Positions 30,128 through 40,687 of a stretch of 64,000 nt of DNA are shown in pieces. The DNA lies in the NCBI RefSeq assembly GCF_000173775.1, contig NZ_ACCD01000001.1, positions 124,001 to 188,000 of the forward strand. Reading direction: 5' to 3'. Source of the DNA: Yersinia rohdei ATCC 43380 (GTDB taxonomy: Bacteria; Pseudomonadota; Gammaproteobacteria; Enterobacterales; Enterobacteriaceae). The notes under the pieces are model-generated. The model saw only the letters and a program-made list of their open reading frames with translations. It searched no databases and was not told the origin of the DNA. Positions within the stretch are counted from its first letter, which is position 1. Each line of letters opens with the position of its first letter. The position numbers and the translations under genes are program-made.

Positions 30128-30935
30128 ATGGCTAGCGGCGCTCGCATTTATCATCTCAATGAACTCCATCGCCAACACCCGAATTGTCACCATTGGTGGC
30201 GATGTCTCTGAAATTACCTATGCACTGGGTGCGGGTGAGCGCATTGTGGCGCGAGACAGCACCAGCCTAAATCCCGCGCCATTGCGGGATTTACCTGATG
30301 TCGGTTACATGCGCCTGCTCAATATTGAAGGTATTCTGGCCATCAAACCCACCCTGATCCTGAGCACGGAGCGCGCGGCCTCATCCAGGGCCTTAACCCA
30401 GCTGACGGACCTCGGGATTCAGCTGGTCTATGTCCCCGCCGATAAATCCCCCGAGGGCGTAATAGATAAAATACAATTGATCGCCACAACCTTAGGGCAA
30501 GAAGCGCAAGGCCAACAGCTGATACAACATTACCAACAGCAGTTGGCCACGGTGGTATCAACCCCCCTGCCGGTAAAAGTGTTATTTGTTATGAGCCATG
30601 CGGGAATTCCCCCCTTGGCTGCGGGGTTAAATACCGCGGCCGACAGCATGTTCAAGGCCGTCGGGCTTAATAATGCCATTCAGGAATTTAAGGGTTACCG
30701 CCCACTGTCACAAGAAGGGATTATCGCCAGTGCGCCCGACTTATTGATAGTCACCACTCATGGAGTAAAGTCACTTAATGGTGTGGAGAATGTGTGGCGG
30801 TTACCGGGGATGGCACAGACGCCCGCCGGTAAACACCAACGGTTGCTGGTGCTTGATGATATTGCCTTGCTGGGTTTTGGATTACAAACACCGGAAATTC
30901 TTAAACAGCTTCGTGCCGCGGCAGAGTCAATTTGA
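30120..30935 (+). CDS. hemT: Periplasmic haem-binding protein HemT
   Basis: 271 residues, cluster A-II periplasmic binding protein that passes haem from the outer-membrane receptor to an ABC permease. A signal peptide (about 1-19, cut after SIA-NT region) precedes the typical [17 protein letters not shown] start and the [17 protein letters not shown] motif. Its gene overlaps hemS by eight bases. The permease (hemU) and ATPase (hemV) genes that normally follow are absent: the next gene, selO, is on the opposite strand after 121 bases. Confidence 0.93.
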   Translation: MNKWLAALAFIISMNSIANTRIVTIGGDVSEITYALGAGERIVARDSTSLNPAPLRDLPDVGYMRLLNIEGILAIKPTLILSTERAASSRALTQLTDLGIQLVYVPADKSPEGVIDKIQLIATTLGQEAQGQQLIQHYQQQLATVVSTPLPVKVLFVMSHAGIPPLAAGLNTAADSMFKAVGLNNAIQEFKGYRPLSQEGIIASAPDLLIVTTHGVKSLNGVENVWRLPGMAQTPAGKHQRLLVLDDIALLGFGLQTPEILKQLRAAAESI

Positions 30936-30978
30936 AAAGTAAACTAGATTAAAAAAGGCGGTTATTGGAAAGGAATAT

Positions 30979-31045
30979 GCGCCCAATGGGGCACTCAAAC
31001 TGACGCTGTCAGTTTGCCATCAACCTCAAGTGGGGGAATATCCCC
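30979..31045. repeat. Dispersed repeat family B, copy 2, at the hemT 3' side
   Basis: GCGCCCA, CTGAC, GTTTGCCATCAACCTCA and GGGG occur in the same order as in copy 3 (62934-63011), with the middle shortened. A perfect hairpin (AAACTGAC/GTCAGTTT, 30998-31016) and a second one (GTGGGGG/CCCCCAC, 31030-31048) lie here between convergent hemT and selO. Confidence 0.6.
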
Positions 31046-31056
31046 CACTGTGCTGG

Positions 31057-32586
31057 CTAACTTGAACAGGAGATTTCCAGATGCTTTCCCCAATCGGGGG
31101 GAAGTGCCGCCAAATCATTAAACTCGGGGTTATCCGCAAACGGCTGCTGCAATGCTTGGTGTAACCGCTGTAATGGCTGAATATCGTCTTTTTCCGCACT
31201 ATCAATCGCCAACTGAGCCAAATAGTTGCGCAATATATAGTGCGGATTTACCGCTTTCATCAATTGCTGGCGCTCAGCATCATCAATAGACTCTTGCTGC
31301 AAACGCGCGCGATAACGGCGATACCAGCTATCAAAAGCGGCCCTATCAATAAAATCATCCCGCAAAGCGGAGTGGGATGACTGCATCTCAACCTCGCTCA
31401 GCAAACGGAAGCTACGAGTATAATCTCGCTTCTCTTTAATCATCAAACTCAAGAAGCCCGTCAGCACATCATTATCTTGGCTGTCACTCTGCGAGAAGCC
31501 TAATTTGGCGCGCATTTGTTGGCCATAGGCCGCCATTAATTCGGGTTCATAAGCCGCCAGCCCCTGCTGCAACTGTTCCGCAGACAGCAAATCTGATAGC
31601 GCTTGGCCCAATCGATGCAGATTCCATAACGCCACCGCAGGTTGGTTATCAAATGCATAACGGCCTTGATGATCAGAATGATTGCAAATATAACCGGGAT
31701 CATAATCGTCGAGGAAACCGAATGGGCCATAGTCCATAGTGATGCCAAGTATCGACATATTGTCAGTATTCATCACTCCGTGGGCAAAACCGACTGTCTG
31801 CCAATGGGCCATTAGCCGTGCGGTGCGCTTGACCACATCAGTAAACCACAGCAGATAACCGTCTTCCTGCCCAGCCCACTGCGGCCAGTGCCGGGCAATA
31901 ACATAATCTGCTAATTGTTTGACCTGGGCTGGCTGCTGTCGATAGTAAAAATGCTCAAAATGACCAAAGCGCACATGACTTTCTGCCACCCGCAGTAGCA
32001 TGGCTCCGCGCTCTGCTTGCTCGCGATACACCGGATGGTCGCTGGTCACAATCGTCAGCGCGCGACTGGTTGGGATCCCTAAATGATGCAAAGCTTCTGA
32101 GGCCAAAAATTCGCGGATAACTGACCGCAATACCGCCCGCCCATCGCCCATACGCGAATAAGGCGTTAATCCGGCACCTTTCAAATGCCAATCCATACTG
32201 CGGCCATCACTGAGTTGCTGCTCTCCCAATAAAATACCGCGACCATCGCCAAGCTGCCCCGCCCACATGCCAAACTGGTGGCCGCTGTAAACTTGGGCCA
32301 GTGGTTTCATCCCGGGTAACACTCTTTCTCCGGCCCAGACCGCTGATTTAGGGGCGCTAAACCAGCTGGCATCGAGTTCTAACTCCTGCGCCAACGGCTC
32401 ACTGTGATACAGCAAACGCGCCCCTTGCAAGGGCGTCGGCTGCAATGGCGTGTAAAAACCGCTTAATTGCTGCTCATAGCTATTATTAAATTGAAGAGCA
32501 TTATTAAATTGAGGAGCATTATCAAACTCAGGCCCATTATCAGCGCCGGAGTTTGATGCAGAGTGAATCATATTAGTGTCAGACAT
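31057..32586 (-). CDS. selO: Protein adenylyltransferase SelO (YdiU)
   Basis: 509 residues. SelO is a pseudokinase-fold enzyme that transfers AMP to Ser, Thr or Tyr of target proteins. The family core is complete: [19 protein letters not shown] (about 80-98), [31 protein letters not shown] and [13 protein letters not shown]. It ends CSS; the cysteine aligns with the selenocysteine of eukaryotic homologues. It is about 30 residues longer than E. coli YdiU because of an N-terminal Asn/Phe-rich tandem repeat (32482-32541). Its start overlaps the lplA stop (TAATG), so the two are coupled. Confidence 0.93.
   Translation of the reverse strand: MSDTNMIHSASNSGADNGPEFDNAPQFNNALQFNNSYEQQLSGFYTPLQPTPLQGARLLYHSEPLAQELELDASWFSAPKSAVWAGERVLPGMKPLAQVYSGHQFGMWAGQLGDGRGILLGEQQLSDGRSMDWHLKGAGLTPYSRMGDGRAVLRSVIREFLASEALHHLGIPTSRALTIVTSDHPVYREQAERGAMLLRVAESHVRFGHFEHFYYRQQPAQVKQLADYVIARHWPQWAGQEDGYLLWFTDVVKRTARLMAHWQTVGFAHGVMNTDNMSILGITMDYGPFGFLDDYDPGYICNHSDHQGRYAFDNQPAVALWNLHRLGQALSDLLSAEQLQQGLAAYEPELMAAYGQQMRAKLGFSQSDSQDNDVLTGFLSLMIKEKRDYTRSFRLLSEVEMQSSHSALRDDFIDRAAFDSWYRRYRARLQQESIDDAERQQLMKAVNPHYILRNYLAQLAIDSAEKDDIQPLQRLHQALQQPFADNPEFNDLAALPPDWGKHLEISCSS
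32482..32541. repeat. 18-bp tandem repeat in the selO 5' coding region
   Basis: Three full units (32482-32499, 32500-32517, 32518-32535) and six bases of a fourth. Units 1 and 2 differ at one base. They encode six-residue units (A/G)(L/P)(Q/E)F(N/D)N. Because 18 is a multiple of three, copy-number change would keep the frame. Confidence 0.85.
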
Positions 32587-33602
32587 TAGCGCAATACCTC
32601 CGCGAGCCAGTGACGAACTTGCTGTAATTCCGCTTGTGATTCAGGAAAATCATCACTTAGCTGCTGGCAAACCGCATTAATGGCATCAGGGCGATAAGCT
32701 ACCCCCTGAAGTTGTTCAGCCAGTGCCTCCAGCGGTGTGGGATTCAAGCTATCTGTAAATATTTGGCAGCGATCAATTGCGCCGTGTAATACATCAAAAT
32801 GCAGTTCAATTCCGCCCCACACAAAACGGGTATCGACTAAATGGCTAAAAGCGGGTGCCTGACCAAAATTCCACTGCCAACTGCTCTGCTTGGCAAATTG
32901 CTCGGCGAAACCGGGCAAATCGGGCAATGCTTGCGGCGAGATAATCTCTGCGGGCACTTTTTCATCATAATAAGCAAAAAAGGCCTGCTCGATAGCGGCG
33001 CAGATTTGCTCGTGGTTAATCCCCGGCAATAACTCCACCAAATTAGTGACACGCGAGCGCACTGATGTAATGCCTTTGGCCTGTAATTTTTTGGGGTCAG
33101 GATTAAGATAATCAGCCAAACGATTGAGGTCAGCATTCAGTAATAAAGTGCCATGATGAAAACCACGATCTTTGGTTTCTTTATAGGCAGAACCTGAGAC
33201 TTTACGTTCGCCATCCTCTTGCATCACCACCAAATCATTGCGCCCCGACGCCGTGGCCTGCACACCAAGAGCGGCTAAAGCATTGAGAATAATTTGCGTC
33301 GAAATGGTTTTATCGTATTCAGGTTTACCGGCCATAAAGGTAAAACAGGTATTTCCCAGATCATGGAATACCGCCCCGCCGCCACTGCTGCGCCGGGCTA
33401 AGGTGATACCGTCTTGCTCCATGCGCCGGGTATTACACTCTTTCCACGGGTTCTGAGCGCGGCCTATCACCACGGTGTCTGCATTACGCCACAAAAATAG
33501 CACCCGTTGGTCTGGTGACATTTGGCGGAAAATACATTCTTCTACCGCCAGATTGAACCAAGGATCATAAGAGTCAGAAATGAGTAACCGAAGGGATGAC
33601 AT
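32586..33602 (-). CDS. lplA: Lipoate-protein ligase A
   Basis: 338 residues, the E. coli LplA length. It activates free lipoate with ATP and attaches it to lysines of E2 subunits and the glycine cleavage H protein. The motif [20 protein letters not shown] (about residues 70-89) and the lysine in [13 protein letters not shown] (about 133) are the lipoyl-AMP binding site. A C-terminal accessory domain (about 245-338) is present. The gene precedes selO with a one-base stop/start overlap. Confidence 0.93.
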   Translation of the reverse strand: MSSLRLLISDSYDPWFNLAVEECIFRQMSPDQRVLFLWRNADTVVIGRAQNPWKECNTRRMEQDGITLARRSSGGGAVFHDLGNTCFTFMAGKPEYDKTISTQIILNALAALGVQATASGRNDLVVMQEDGERKVSGSAYKETKDRGFHHGTLLLNADLNRLADYLNPDPKKLQAKGITSVRSRVTNLVELLPGINHEQICAAIEQAFFAYYDEKVPAEIISPQALPDLPGFAEQFAKQSSWQWNFGQAPAFSHLVDTRFVWGGIELHFDVLHGAIDRCQIFTDSLNPTPLEALAEQLQGVAYRPDAINAVCQQLSDDFPESQAELQQVRHWLAEVLR

Positions 33603-33693
33603 AAACGCGGCTCCAAACCAAAATAAGCAGCCACTAAGATAACATAACCGGCGGAGATATCTTCAGACACAACCTATCGATTCAATGCCCGAA

Positions 33694-34161
33694 TTAAATA
33701 CGTCTTGCTTGCCAATACACCCGCTTCCAATACACATTTTCCAGCGATGAACGTATCACCCCTTTACTCGTCGAAGCATGGATAAATTCATCATTGGTAT
33801 CATAAATACCAACATGTAACCCATTTTGACCGCTGCCGGTTTTAAAGAAGACTAAATCCCCCGGCATCAGTTCATCACGGGAAACTTTAGTGCCTAATGA
33901 GGTTTGCGCCAGCGTAGTGCGCGGTAATTGCATATCAAAACGATCGCGGAAAGTGCGGTAGACAAAACCAGAACAGTCAACACCCTGTTGATCCAGCCCG
34001 CCATTACGGTATGGCGTCCCTTCCCATTGGCGCAATTGTTCATTGAGTTTGGCGACCACCACAATAGAATCTGACAAATGACCACTCGGCGTTGGAGCAT
34101 GGCTGCTACAGCCCGCCAGAAAGGCAGTTATCAAAAAGATCCAGTAACGTATCCGCATCAA
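33694..34161 (-). CDS. nlpC: NlpC/P60-family lipoprotein NlpC
   Basis: 155 residues, lipoprotein with an NlpC/P60 cysteine peptidase domain acting on peptidoglycan peptides. The signal peptide ends in FLAGC (lipobox). The catalytic triad pattern is seen as VDCSGFVYRTF (Cys), GLHVGIY (His) and FIHAS (third polar residue). E. coli nlpC lies next to btuD; here the arn operon separates them. Confidence 0.92.
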   Translation of the reverse strand: MMRIRYWIFLITAFLAGCSSHAPTPSGHLSDSIVVVAKLNEQLRQWEGTPYRNGGLDQQGVDCSGFVYRTFRDRFDMQLPRTTLAQTSLGTKVSRDELMPGDLVFFKTGSGQNGLHVGIYDTNDEFIHASTSKGVIRSSLENVYWKRVYWQARRI

Positions 34162-34205
34162 TATTTCACCAAAAGTAAGACACAGCCCATCACTCTCTTC
34201 CCAAA

Positions 34206-34307
34206 GGATGTGGCGTAGCAGGTTAACTCATCCCGAGACACTTACTCAGGTAAGTGATTCAGGTGCTTGAGTGCAGCGAACACTCCCACAGCGCCAAGCC
34301 CGCAGGG
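34206..34307. repeat. Degenerate ERIC element between arnF and nlpC
   Basis: The core CTTACTCAGGTAAGTGATTC followed by a G-rich stretch and GCAGCGAAC matches the ERIC centre; the outer arms are eroded. Compare the good copy at 50697-50823. Confidence 0.6.
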
Positions 34308-34391
34308 TTTATTCGCTAATAAAAGGCATCAATAGAGTTAATTTAGCTATCGAGTTTGGAAAAAACAAGTTATATGAAGGAGATAATAGAT

Positions 34392-34778
34392 TTAGCCGTT
34401 TTTAGTCGGTTGGGTATGTATCAACCAGATACCCAATAGAATGAAACCTGACCCCAATGTTTTCAATAAAGTTGCTGGCTCCTGGTACCAAGGCAGTAAA
34501 ACTGCCGCCAAATAGACCAACACATAGCTCAGGCTCAATAAGGGATAAGCACGATTAAGCGGTAAAAATCTTAGCGCAAAGAACCAACACATCATGGATA
34601 ATGCGTAGCCAAACAGCCCACAGATGACGGCAATGAGCTGTGTCAGATGATTGACTAAGAATGGCCAACTGATATCTGCCCATGACATTAATGGCGTATT
34701 CATCATGCCCCACTTCAGCATTAATTGCGCCACCGTCACCAGCACTACACTGCCGAAACCCCAGCAATAACCTTTCAT
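34392..34778 (-). CDS. arnF: L-Ara4N-phosphoundecaprenol flippase subunit ArnF
   Basis: 128 residues from the ATG at 34778, which overlaps the arnE stop (ATGA) and matches the Yersinia ArnF length; a TTG nine bases earlier is not needed. Small four-helix EmrE-like membrane protein that with ArnE is thought to flip undecaprenyl-phosphate-L-Ara4N to the periplasmic face. The family pattern [16 protein letters not shown] is present at about residues 75-90. Last gene of the arn operon. Confidence 0.92.
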   Translation of the reverse strand: MKGYCWGFGSVVLVTVAQLMLKWGMMNTPLMSWADISWPFLVNHLTQLIAVICGLFGYALSMMCWFFALRFLPLNRAYPLLSLSYVLVYLAAVLLPWYQEPATLLKTLGSGFILLGIWLIHTQPTKNG

Positions 34779-35119
34779 AAATGCCAACTAATCAATAAGA
34801 TGCCAAACATAATGGCGGCAATGCCCCACCAGTGGCGCGAGGTAGTTTTTTCGCCATAAAACCATTTTGCGGCCAAGGTCATCAGTACGAAATTAAAACT
34901 GAGCAGCGGATATGCCACACTCAGTGGCAAATGTTGCAATAACCGCAGCCATAACAGCATGCCCAGGCCCAGCAGCAGCACCGCAAAAGCCAACCAACGC
35001 AGTGCCGGGGCCAGTCTTTCTGGTGCTGACCGCTCCCAACATTGCGCTGCTTGTTTTTGACATAATTGCCCCGCGCAGGTCAGTAAACTGACCATTATCA
35101 AGAGCATGATACTGGTCAT
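34775..35119 (-). CDS. arnE: L-Ara4N-phosphoundecaprenol flippase subunit ArnE
   Basis: 114 residues from the ATG at 35119, the length of Yersinia ArnE. A GTG 18 bases earlier is in frame but lies inside the arnT tail. Four hydrophobic helices with the SMR-like [21 protein letters not shown] block. It partners ArnF. The ATG overlaps the TGA of the arnT remnant, which is the normal arnT-arnE junction. Confidence 0.92.
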   Translation of the reverse strand: MTSIMLLIMVSLLTCAGQLCQKQAAQCWERSAPERLAPALRWLAFAVLLLGLGMLLWLRLLQHLPLSVAYPLLSFNFVLMTLAAKWFYGEKTTSRHWWGIAAIMFGILLISWHL

Positions 35120-35294
35120 GGTGTTTTTGAATACCACAAAAGTGCTAGCCGATTCATCAAATTAACCTTATCCGCTGCCGGTAAATAGGCGGGAAGCGGC
35201 TCGTTGCGAGATAATTGTATCACCAGCGAAACAGATAAACTAGCGCAAAAAATAATGCCAGCAGAGCTGCGCCGCCTTCTTTTAACAATCTCAT
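35116..35294 (-). pseudogene. arnT: arnT remnant with a large internal deletion
   Basis: ArnT normally (about 550 residues) moves L-Ara4N from undecaprenyl phosphate to lipid A in the periplasm. Only 179 bases remain between arnD and arnE. From the ATG at 35294 the frame reads [20 protein letters not shown], the ArnT N-terminus, and stops after 24 codons. The last 38 codons of ArnT (ending [14 protein letters not shown]) follow in another frame and end at the normal TGA overlapping arnE. Both gene junctions (TAATG with arnD, ATGA with arnE) are intact, so one clean deletion of about 1.5 kb explains it. The product cannot be functional. Confidence 0.93.
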
Positions 35295-36196
35295 TACGGA
35301 TCCTTTAACTCTGACTGACAGCCTAACCAGCCTTCTCGCCCCGGAAAAGCGGCACGAACAACTTTACCCACCGGCAGTGAAGCCAGATCCTCGGGTAACA
35401 GTGCACTTAGCGGGCAAAATTGAATATTGAGTTTTTTTGCCATGACCAACAATTGCTCGAACATAGCGGCTTGCGACATTCCCTCGACCTCGGCATGAAT
35501 GGTGTAAACCGGCACACCCTCGTCATGCAGTATCGCGTTCATGATGAAATCGTTAAAATTCTCGGCGCGCACTTCGCTACCGACGACTTCATCGTAAGTG
35601 GGTAATGTCACAGGGATTTGTACCGTACCAAGGGTGCCGTCGGGTAATAATGGGCGGAAAGGATGAGTACCGCGACAATCACTGTTATAGCTGAAACCAA
35701 AAGGCTCTTTAGCCGCTAAAACACGGTCATCGGCACGCCAGCCCGCAGCGGCAGAACAAGTAACCGGTTGCTCAATGCTGCGTTGCAATGCGTCCACACC
35801 CCATTGGATTTGCTCCGTCAGTTGCGCTGCTGACCACACCGCGACTTTCGCTTGCCAGCCTTGGTGATCCCAGGCGTGTAAACCAACTTCATGCCCCGCC
35901 TGTAAGGTTTCTCGCATCAATGGGCCACAATCTTTGGCAATCTTTTTGCCCGGCCAGGCAGTGCCGGCCAGCAAAATATCCCAACCATAGAGTGACGCGG
36001 CATTCGAGCGCAGCATTTTCCACAAAAAGCGCGGACGGAAAAGACGCCATAAATGGCGCCCCATGTTATCCGGCCCGACACTGAAAAAAAAGCTGGCGCT
36101 GACCGCATGTTTTTCCAATACCGCAAGCAACGATGGCACACCTTCCTTTGTTCCACGGTAGGTGTCCACATCGATTCTCAAACCAACTTGCTTCAT
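35294..36196 (-). CDS. arnD: 4-deoxy-4-formamido-L-arabinose-phosphoundecaprenol deformylase ArnD
   Basis: 300 residues, NodB-type polysaccharide deacetylase. It removes the formyl group from undecaprenyl-phosphate-L-Ara4FN on the cytoplasmic side of the membrane. The metal-binding first motif is [12 protein letters not shown] near the start and the second is [14 protein letters not shown] (about residues 105-118). It overlaps arnA upstream by four bases and its stop overlaps the arnT ATG. Confidence 0.95.
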   Translation of the reverse strand: MKQVGLRIDVDTYRGTKEGVPSLLAVLEKHAVSASFFFSVGPDNMGRHLWRLFRPRFLWKMLRSNAASLYGWDILLAGTAWPGKKIAKDCGPLMRETLQAGHEVGLHAWDHQGWQAKVAVWSAAQLTEQIQWGVDALQRSIEQPVTCSAAAGWRADDRVLAAKEPFGFSYNSDCRGTHPFRPLLPDGTLGTVQIPVTLPTYDEVVGSEVRAENFNDFIMNAILHDEGVPVYTIHAEVEGMSQAAMFEQLLVMAKKLNIQFCPLSALLPEDLASLPVGKVVRAAFPGREGWLGCQSELKDP

Positions 36197-38196
36197 ACCT
36201 GCGACTCATCCTTTTGGGCTTCAATTTGCTCCAAGACCACCCCACGCAGGAAGAAATCCAAGGTCTCAGTCACGGTTTGTTGCAAGGTAATATCCGGCTG
36301 CCAATCTAACAGACGGCGCGCATTGTTAATGCTCGGCTTGCGGTGTTCTACGTCCTGATAACCCTTGCCGTAATAAGCGCCGCTTTCAATATCTTTAAAG
36401 CCAGCAAACGGCGGGAAATGGCCGCGTAATTCATGTTTTTCGAAACTGCGCAGCAGCATTTCTGCCAGTTCGCGAATACTGGCTTCATTGGTTGGGTTAC
36501 CAATATTGATTATTTGACCGTCACAATTCCCTTTAGGGTTGTCAATAATGCGGTACAACGCTTCGATACCGTCATTAATATCAGTAAAGCAGCGTTTTTG
36601 TGCCCCACCATCAACCAATTTTATCGGAGAACCTTCAACCAAATTCAAAATAAGCTGGGTAATAGCACGAGAACTACCAATACGTGCAGCATCCAGGCTA
36701 TCCAGTCGTGGCCCCATCCAGTTGAATGGGCGGAACAAGGTGAACTTAAGGTTTTCTTTCGCACCATAAGCCCAGATAACACGGTCTAATAATTGCTTAG
36801 AAACTGAGTAAATCCAGCGCTGCTTATTGATAGGGCCAACAATCAGCCGCGAATTGTCTTCATCAAATTCTTTATCATCACACATGCCATACACTTCAGA
36901 CGTGGATGGGAAAACAATACGTTTATTGTATTTAACGCAGTCGCGGACAATCTTGAGGTTCTCCTCAAAATCTAACTCAAAAACACGCAGTGGATTACGG
37001 GTATATTCAATTGGCGTCGCAATGGCCACTAATGGCAGGATAACGTCACATTTCTTAATGTGATACTCAATCCATTCGGAATGAATACTGATATCGCCTT
37101 CTACAAAGTGGAAACGCGGATTCCCCAAGAAACGGCTGATCGCATCAGAACCAATATCTAAACCATAAACTTCGTAATTTTCGTCGCGTAACAAGCGCTC
37201 AGTTAAATGATTACCAATAAAACCATTTACACCAAGAATTAACACGCGGGTGCGTCTTTTCTTATTTTTGCTCGGCTTACTGCCTAAACGCACGTCCGTG
37301 ACGATACCCATATCTTGGGTCAGACGGCTGCCCTGCACATATAAGCCCGCTTCACTCTGCCCGGTAATAATCTCCAGAGCACCTTCGCCGCAAGCCACAA
37401 TCAGGGGTGATGTCGATAATACGGTGCCCGGTAATTTCCCGTGCGCCATATCCAGTGGACGCGAACGCCAGATAACCAATTTACGCTGCCCCAGATAGCT
37501 GAAAGCACCTGGGTAAGGTTCGGTTACCGCGCGGACCAGATTATTAATCTCTGATGCGGATTTTTGCCAATGGATTTCACCATCGGCCTCCGTGCGACGC
37601 CCAAAATACGTGGCATCCGCCTCATTTTGAGGCACTAGAGGCAGCGGTGCCTGTTTCATTTTAGGCAAAACATCACGCAGCAACGCTTGGGCGAGATCTC
37701 GCACTTTCGCATGTAAGGTTAAAGCCGTATCAGTATCACTGATACTCACTTTATGTTGCCCAACAATAGGGCCAGCATCCGCTTTGGCGACCATTTGGTG
37801 CAGAGTCACACCGGTTTCTTTCTCGCCATTAACCAATGCCCAATTAATAGGTGCACGCCCACGGTATTTCGGTAATAGAGAGCCGTGTAAATTAAATCCT
37901 CCGCGCGGGGCGGAAGATAAAATCTCCTCACAAATCATATTGCGATAATAGAAAGAGAAAATAACATCTGGCTGCAATTGTTGAATGCGCTCAATCCACA
38001 AAGGATGATTGACATCTTCTGGTGCAAAAACAGGCAGTTCTAAATCAGCGGCCACTTTAGCCACAGAGGAGAAAAAGCGATTCTCATTGGGGGAGTCAGT
38101 ATGGGTAAATACCGCCTGAATATCATATCCAGCTTCAACCAGCGCTTTCAGACCCACGCAACCAATATCGTGATAGGCAAATACAATCGCTTTCAT
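36193..38196 (-). CDS. arnA: Bifunctional UDP-glucuronate decarboxylase / UDP-L-Ara4N formyltransferase ArnA
   Basis: 667 residues. The N-terminal formyltransferase domain (about 1-305) has [20 protein letters not shown] with the catalytic His and a downstream Asp. The C-terminal short-chain-dehydrogenase domain (about 316-660) has the NAD motif [10 protein letters not shown] and the YSVSKQLLD catalytic Tyr-Lys pair; it oxidises and decarboxylates UDP-glucuronic acid. Both activities feed L-Ara4N synthesis. Overlaps of four bases with arnC and arnD show tight operon coupling. Confidence 0.96.
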   Translation of the reverse strand: MKAIVFAYHDIGCVGLKALVEAGYDIQAVFTHTDSPNENRFFSSVAKVAADLELPVFAPEDVNHPLWIERIQQLQPDVIFSFYYRNMICEEILSSAPRGGFNLHGSLLPKYRGRAPINWALVNGEKETGVTLHQMVAKADAGPIVGQHKVSISDTDTALTLHAKVRDLAQALLRDVLPKMKQAPLPLVPQNEADATYFGRRTEADGEIHWQKSASEINNLVRAVTEPYPGAFSYLGQRKLVIWRSRPLDMAHGKLPGTVLSTSPLIVACGEGALEIITGQSEAGLYVQGSRLTQDMGIVTDVRLGSKPSKNKKRRTRVLILGVNGFIGNHLTERLLRDENYEVYGLDIGSDAISRFLGNPRFHFVEGDISIHSEWIEYHIKKCDVILPLVAIATPIEYTRNPLRVFELDFEENLKIVRDCVKYNKRIVFPSTSEVYGMCDDKEFDEDNSRLIVGPINKQRWIYSVSKQLLDRVIWAYGAKENLKFTLFRPFNWMGPRLDSLDAARIGSSRAITQLILNLVEGSPIKLVDGGAQKRCFTDINDGIEALYRIIDNPKGNCDGQIINIGNPTNEASIRELAEMLLRSFEKHELRGHFPPFAGFKDIESGAYYGKGYQDVEHRKPSINNARRLLDWQPDITLQQTVTETLDFFLRGVVLEQIEAQKDESQV

Positions 38197-39176
38197 TTTT
38201 CTACATCCTGATTATTTTCGGTCTGCTCAGCGCAAACCACTTTCTGTATGAAATAACGTGGACGCGCGCGCACATCGTTATAAATACGACCGATATATTC
38301 ACCGAGTAACCCCATACCAATAAATTGGGCACCAATGAACATAAACAACACGGCAAAGAGGGTAAAGACGCCGCCCCCCGCCCATTCCGGGCCAAATACC
38401 AACCGTAAAACCACTAACAGCACCGCGAACGTAAAACCAAAAAGTGCAATGACACTCCCTACCAGACTTAATAAACGTAACGGTGTGGTGGTCAGGCAGG
38501 TAATCAAGTCATACATCAGGTTGATGAGTTTCATCAGGCTGTATTTTGAATCACCGAACTCACGCTCTGCATGATGAACAGTAATTTCAGTGGTACGGCG
38601 GGCAAAGGTGTTAGCCAGGATAGGTATAAAGGTGCTGCGCTCGTGACAGTGTAACATTGCTTCGACAATATGGCGGCGATAGGCGCGCAACATACAGCCA
38701 TAGTCACCCATTGATTTCCCTGTAGCCCGCTGGATCATCATATTAATCATGCGCGAAGCGGTTTTACGAAACAGGGAGTCCTGGCGATTGGCTCGCACAG
38801 TTCCCACCACGTCATAGCCCTCTTCTGCCACACTGACCAGCCGTGGAATTTCCTCTGGCGGATTTTGCAAATCGGCATCCAGGGTAATCACCAAATCCCC
38901 GCTAAGCTGATTAAATCCCGCCATAATGGCTGAATGTTGGCCATAGTTACGATTTAACAACACCGCAATGATGCAATTTTCCGGCACATTAGCCGCGGCG
39001 GTCAAAAGCTCTGCCGAGTTATCGGTGCTGCCATCATCAACCAAAATAATCTCATAAGATTGAGTGAGTAATTTACAGGCAGCCGTTGTCCTCTCTATTA
39101 ATGCAGGTAAGCTTTCTTGTTCGTTAAAAACCGGAATAACGATGGAGACTTTCTTGATTGGTTCATTTTGTAACAC
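38193..39176 (-). CDS. arnC: Undecaprenyl-phosphate 4-deoxy-4-formamido-L-arabinose transferase ArnC
   Basis: 327 residues, GT2-family glycosyltransferase. It moves L-Ara4FN from UDP to undecaprenyl phosphate. The GT-A fold start ([14 protein letters not shown]), the DDGSTD and [13 protein letters not shown] acidic motifs, and two C-terminal transmembrane helices (about 235-260 and 270-292) are clear. It overlaps arnB by 14 bases. Confidence 0.96.
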   Translation of the reverse strand: MLQNEPIKKVSIVIPVFNEQESLPALIERTTAACKLLTQSYEIILVDDGSTDNSAELLTAAANVPENCIIAVLLNRNYGQHSAIMAGFNQLSGDLVITLDADLQNPPEEIPRLVSVAEEGYDVVGTVRANRQDSLFRKTASRMINMMIQRATGKSMGDYGCMLRAYRRHIVEAMLHCHERSTFIPILANTFARRTTEITVHHAEREFGDSKYSLMKLINLMYDLITCLTTTPLRLLSLVGSVIALFGFTFAVLLVVLRLVFGPEWAGGGVFTLFAVLFMFIGAQFIGMGLLGEYIGRIYNDVRARPRYFIQKVVCAEQTENNQDVEK

Positions 39177-40317
39177 GGTGTGGCCCTATAATAGTTGCCA
39201 ATGCATCGACGACCCGATCAACATCGCTGTCCAGCATGTCGGGGAAAAGAGGCAAAGTGCATAGTCTGGCAGAATTCCACTCGGTATTAGGTAAGTGCAA
39301 AGAGGGATAGCGCTCGCGATAATATTTCTGGGTATGCGCTGCACGGAAATGCAGGCCAGTACCAATGCCGACCTCTTTCAGGCGCGCCATCAGAGTATCC
39401 CGGTCAATACCACAACGCTCTTCATCAACACGAACCATGAAAAGATGCCAGGCATGTTGATGGTCATATTCAGGGACAGCCAGCGGCTGAAGAGGTGAAC
39501 CCGCTAATGCCGCCTGATAGCGAGCAACTAATGCTTGCCGACGGGCATTGATTTCAGGTAACCGCTGGAGCTGAACCACCGCAATTGCGGCGTGAATATC
39601 AGATAAATTATATTTGTAGCCCGGTTCCACAACTTCGGCCTGTGGGCTACGCCCTTGAATCTGGCGGTCAAAGGCATCTACGCCTAAACCATGAAACTTA
39701 AGGCGGCGAACCCTCGCGGCTAACTCGTCGTCATCTGTTGCGATTAAACCGCCCTCAGCACAGGTAATATTTTTAATGGCGTGGAAAGAGAAAATAGCCG
39801 TGCCTTGCTCGCCAATCCATTGATTTTTATAACGAGTGCCAACCGCATGAGCGGCATCTTCAATCAACGGAATCCCGTGTTTGGTGGCAATTAAACGCAA
39901 GGCATCAAGGTGACAAGGCGCGCCAGCATAATGAACAGGAATAATAGCTTTGGTTTTGGGGGTGATGGCGGCTTCAACGTCAGCAGCACTGACCATAAGA
40001 GTATCGCGGTCAACATCAACCATAACGGGTTCAGCGCCCAGCAACACAATCATATTCAGTGTCGAAACCCAGGTTTGGGACGGTGTAATAACCTCATCAC
40101 CGGGGCCAACACCTAAAGCCATCAGCGTAATATGCATTCCGGCAGTGGCAGAACACACAGCAATGGCATGTTTACAGCCGAATGCAGCACAAAAATCAGC
40201 TTCTAACTGCTGATTCTGTGGGCCTGTGGTAATCCAACCGGAATTTAGCACCTTAGTGACCGCATTAATTTCATCACTGCCGATAGCAGGACGAGAAAAT
40301 GGCAAAAAATTCTGCAT
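39163..40317 (-). CDS. arnB: UDP-4-amino-4-deoxy-L-arabinose aminotransferase ArnB
   Basis: 384 residues, PLP-dependent DegT/DnrJ/EryC1 aminotransferase that makes UDP-L-Ara4N from the keto sugar and glutamate. The PLP lysine is in [15 protein letters not shown] (about residue 183), with EDAAHAVGT before it. It is the first gene of the operon; a PmrA box lies 120 bases upstream. Confidence 0.96.
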   Translation of the reverse strand: MQNFLPFSRPAIGSDEINAVTKVLNSGWITTGPQNQQLEADFCAAFGCKHAIAVCSATAGMHITLMALGVGPGDEVITPSQTWVSTLNMIVLLGAEPVMVDVDRDTLMVSAADVEAAITPKTKAIIPVHYAGAPCHLDALRLIATKHGIPLIEDAAHAVGTRYKNQWIGEQGTAIFSFHAIKNITCAEGGLIATDDDELAARVRRLKFHGLGVDAFDRQIQGRSPQAEVVEPGYKYNLSDIHAAIAVVQLQRLPEINARRQALVARYQAALAGSPLQPLAVPEYDHQHAWHLFMVRVDEERCGIDRDTLMARLKEVGIGTGLHFRAAHTQKYYRERYPSLHLPNTEWNSARLCTLPLFPDMLDSDVDRVVDALATIIGPHRVTK

Positions 40318-40687
40318 TAATAAAAATCCCTAGGATACCTTAAGCTGCAGGCAACTATATGCCCAAGTAAGTTAACGAAAACTAAACGCTATACAAATAA
40401 ATGCATTAGTTTCCAAGGGTAACTCTAGTCCATCAACCTTAATTAAACCTTAAGATTAGGTTATTTTCCCAATATATTTACAAAAACTAATACATATTGA
40501 AACTATTCAATCCGCAACAAAATCAAATGGCTAGAGAATTTGACTTATCTCCTGTTAGTAGCAAGGTGATTTATTGTGTCATTGAAGAGAGCATAAAATA
40601 GGCAGGGGAATAATGAGCGAAAAAAAACAAAAATAAGGGATTTTTGATTTGATAGCACCGGATCAAATAAAGAGAAAAATAGCAGTG
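40318..40687 (-). other. arnB promoter region and btuD 3' side
   Basis: 370 AT-rich bases. The left third belongs to the arnB leader and contains the PmrA box; the right part, next to the btuD stop, holds no terminator I can support, although both arn and btu genes run leftwards. Confidence 0.5.
40438..40454 (-). promoter_or_regulatory. PmrA (BasR) box upstream of arnB
   Basis: On the minus strand CTTAAG-GTTTA-ATTAAG followed by GTT: two hexamers close to YTTAAK with the required 5-base spacer, one mismatch in the second. PmrA activates arn operons in response to Fe3+, low pH and polymyxin. The site looks functional although arnT downstream is broken. Confidence 0.75.
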
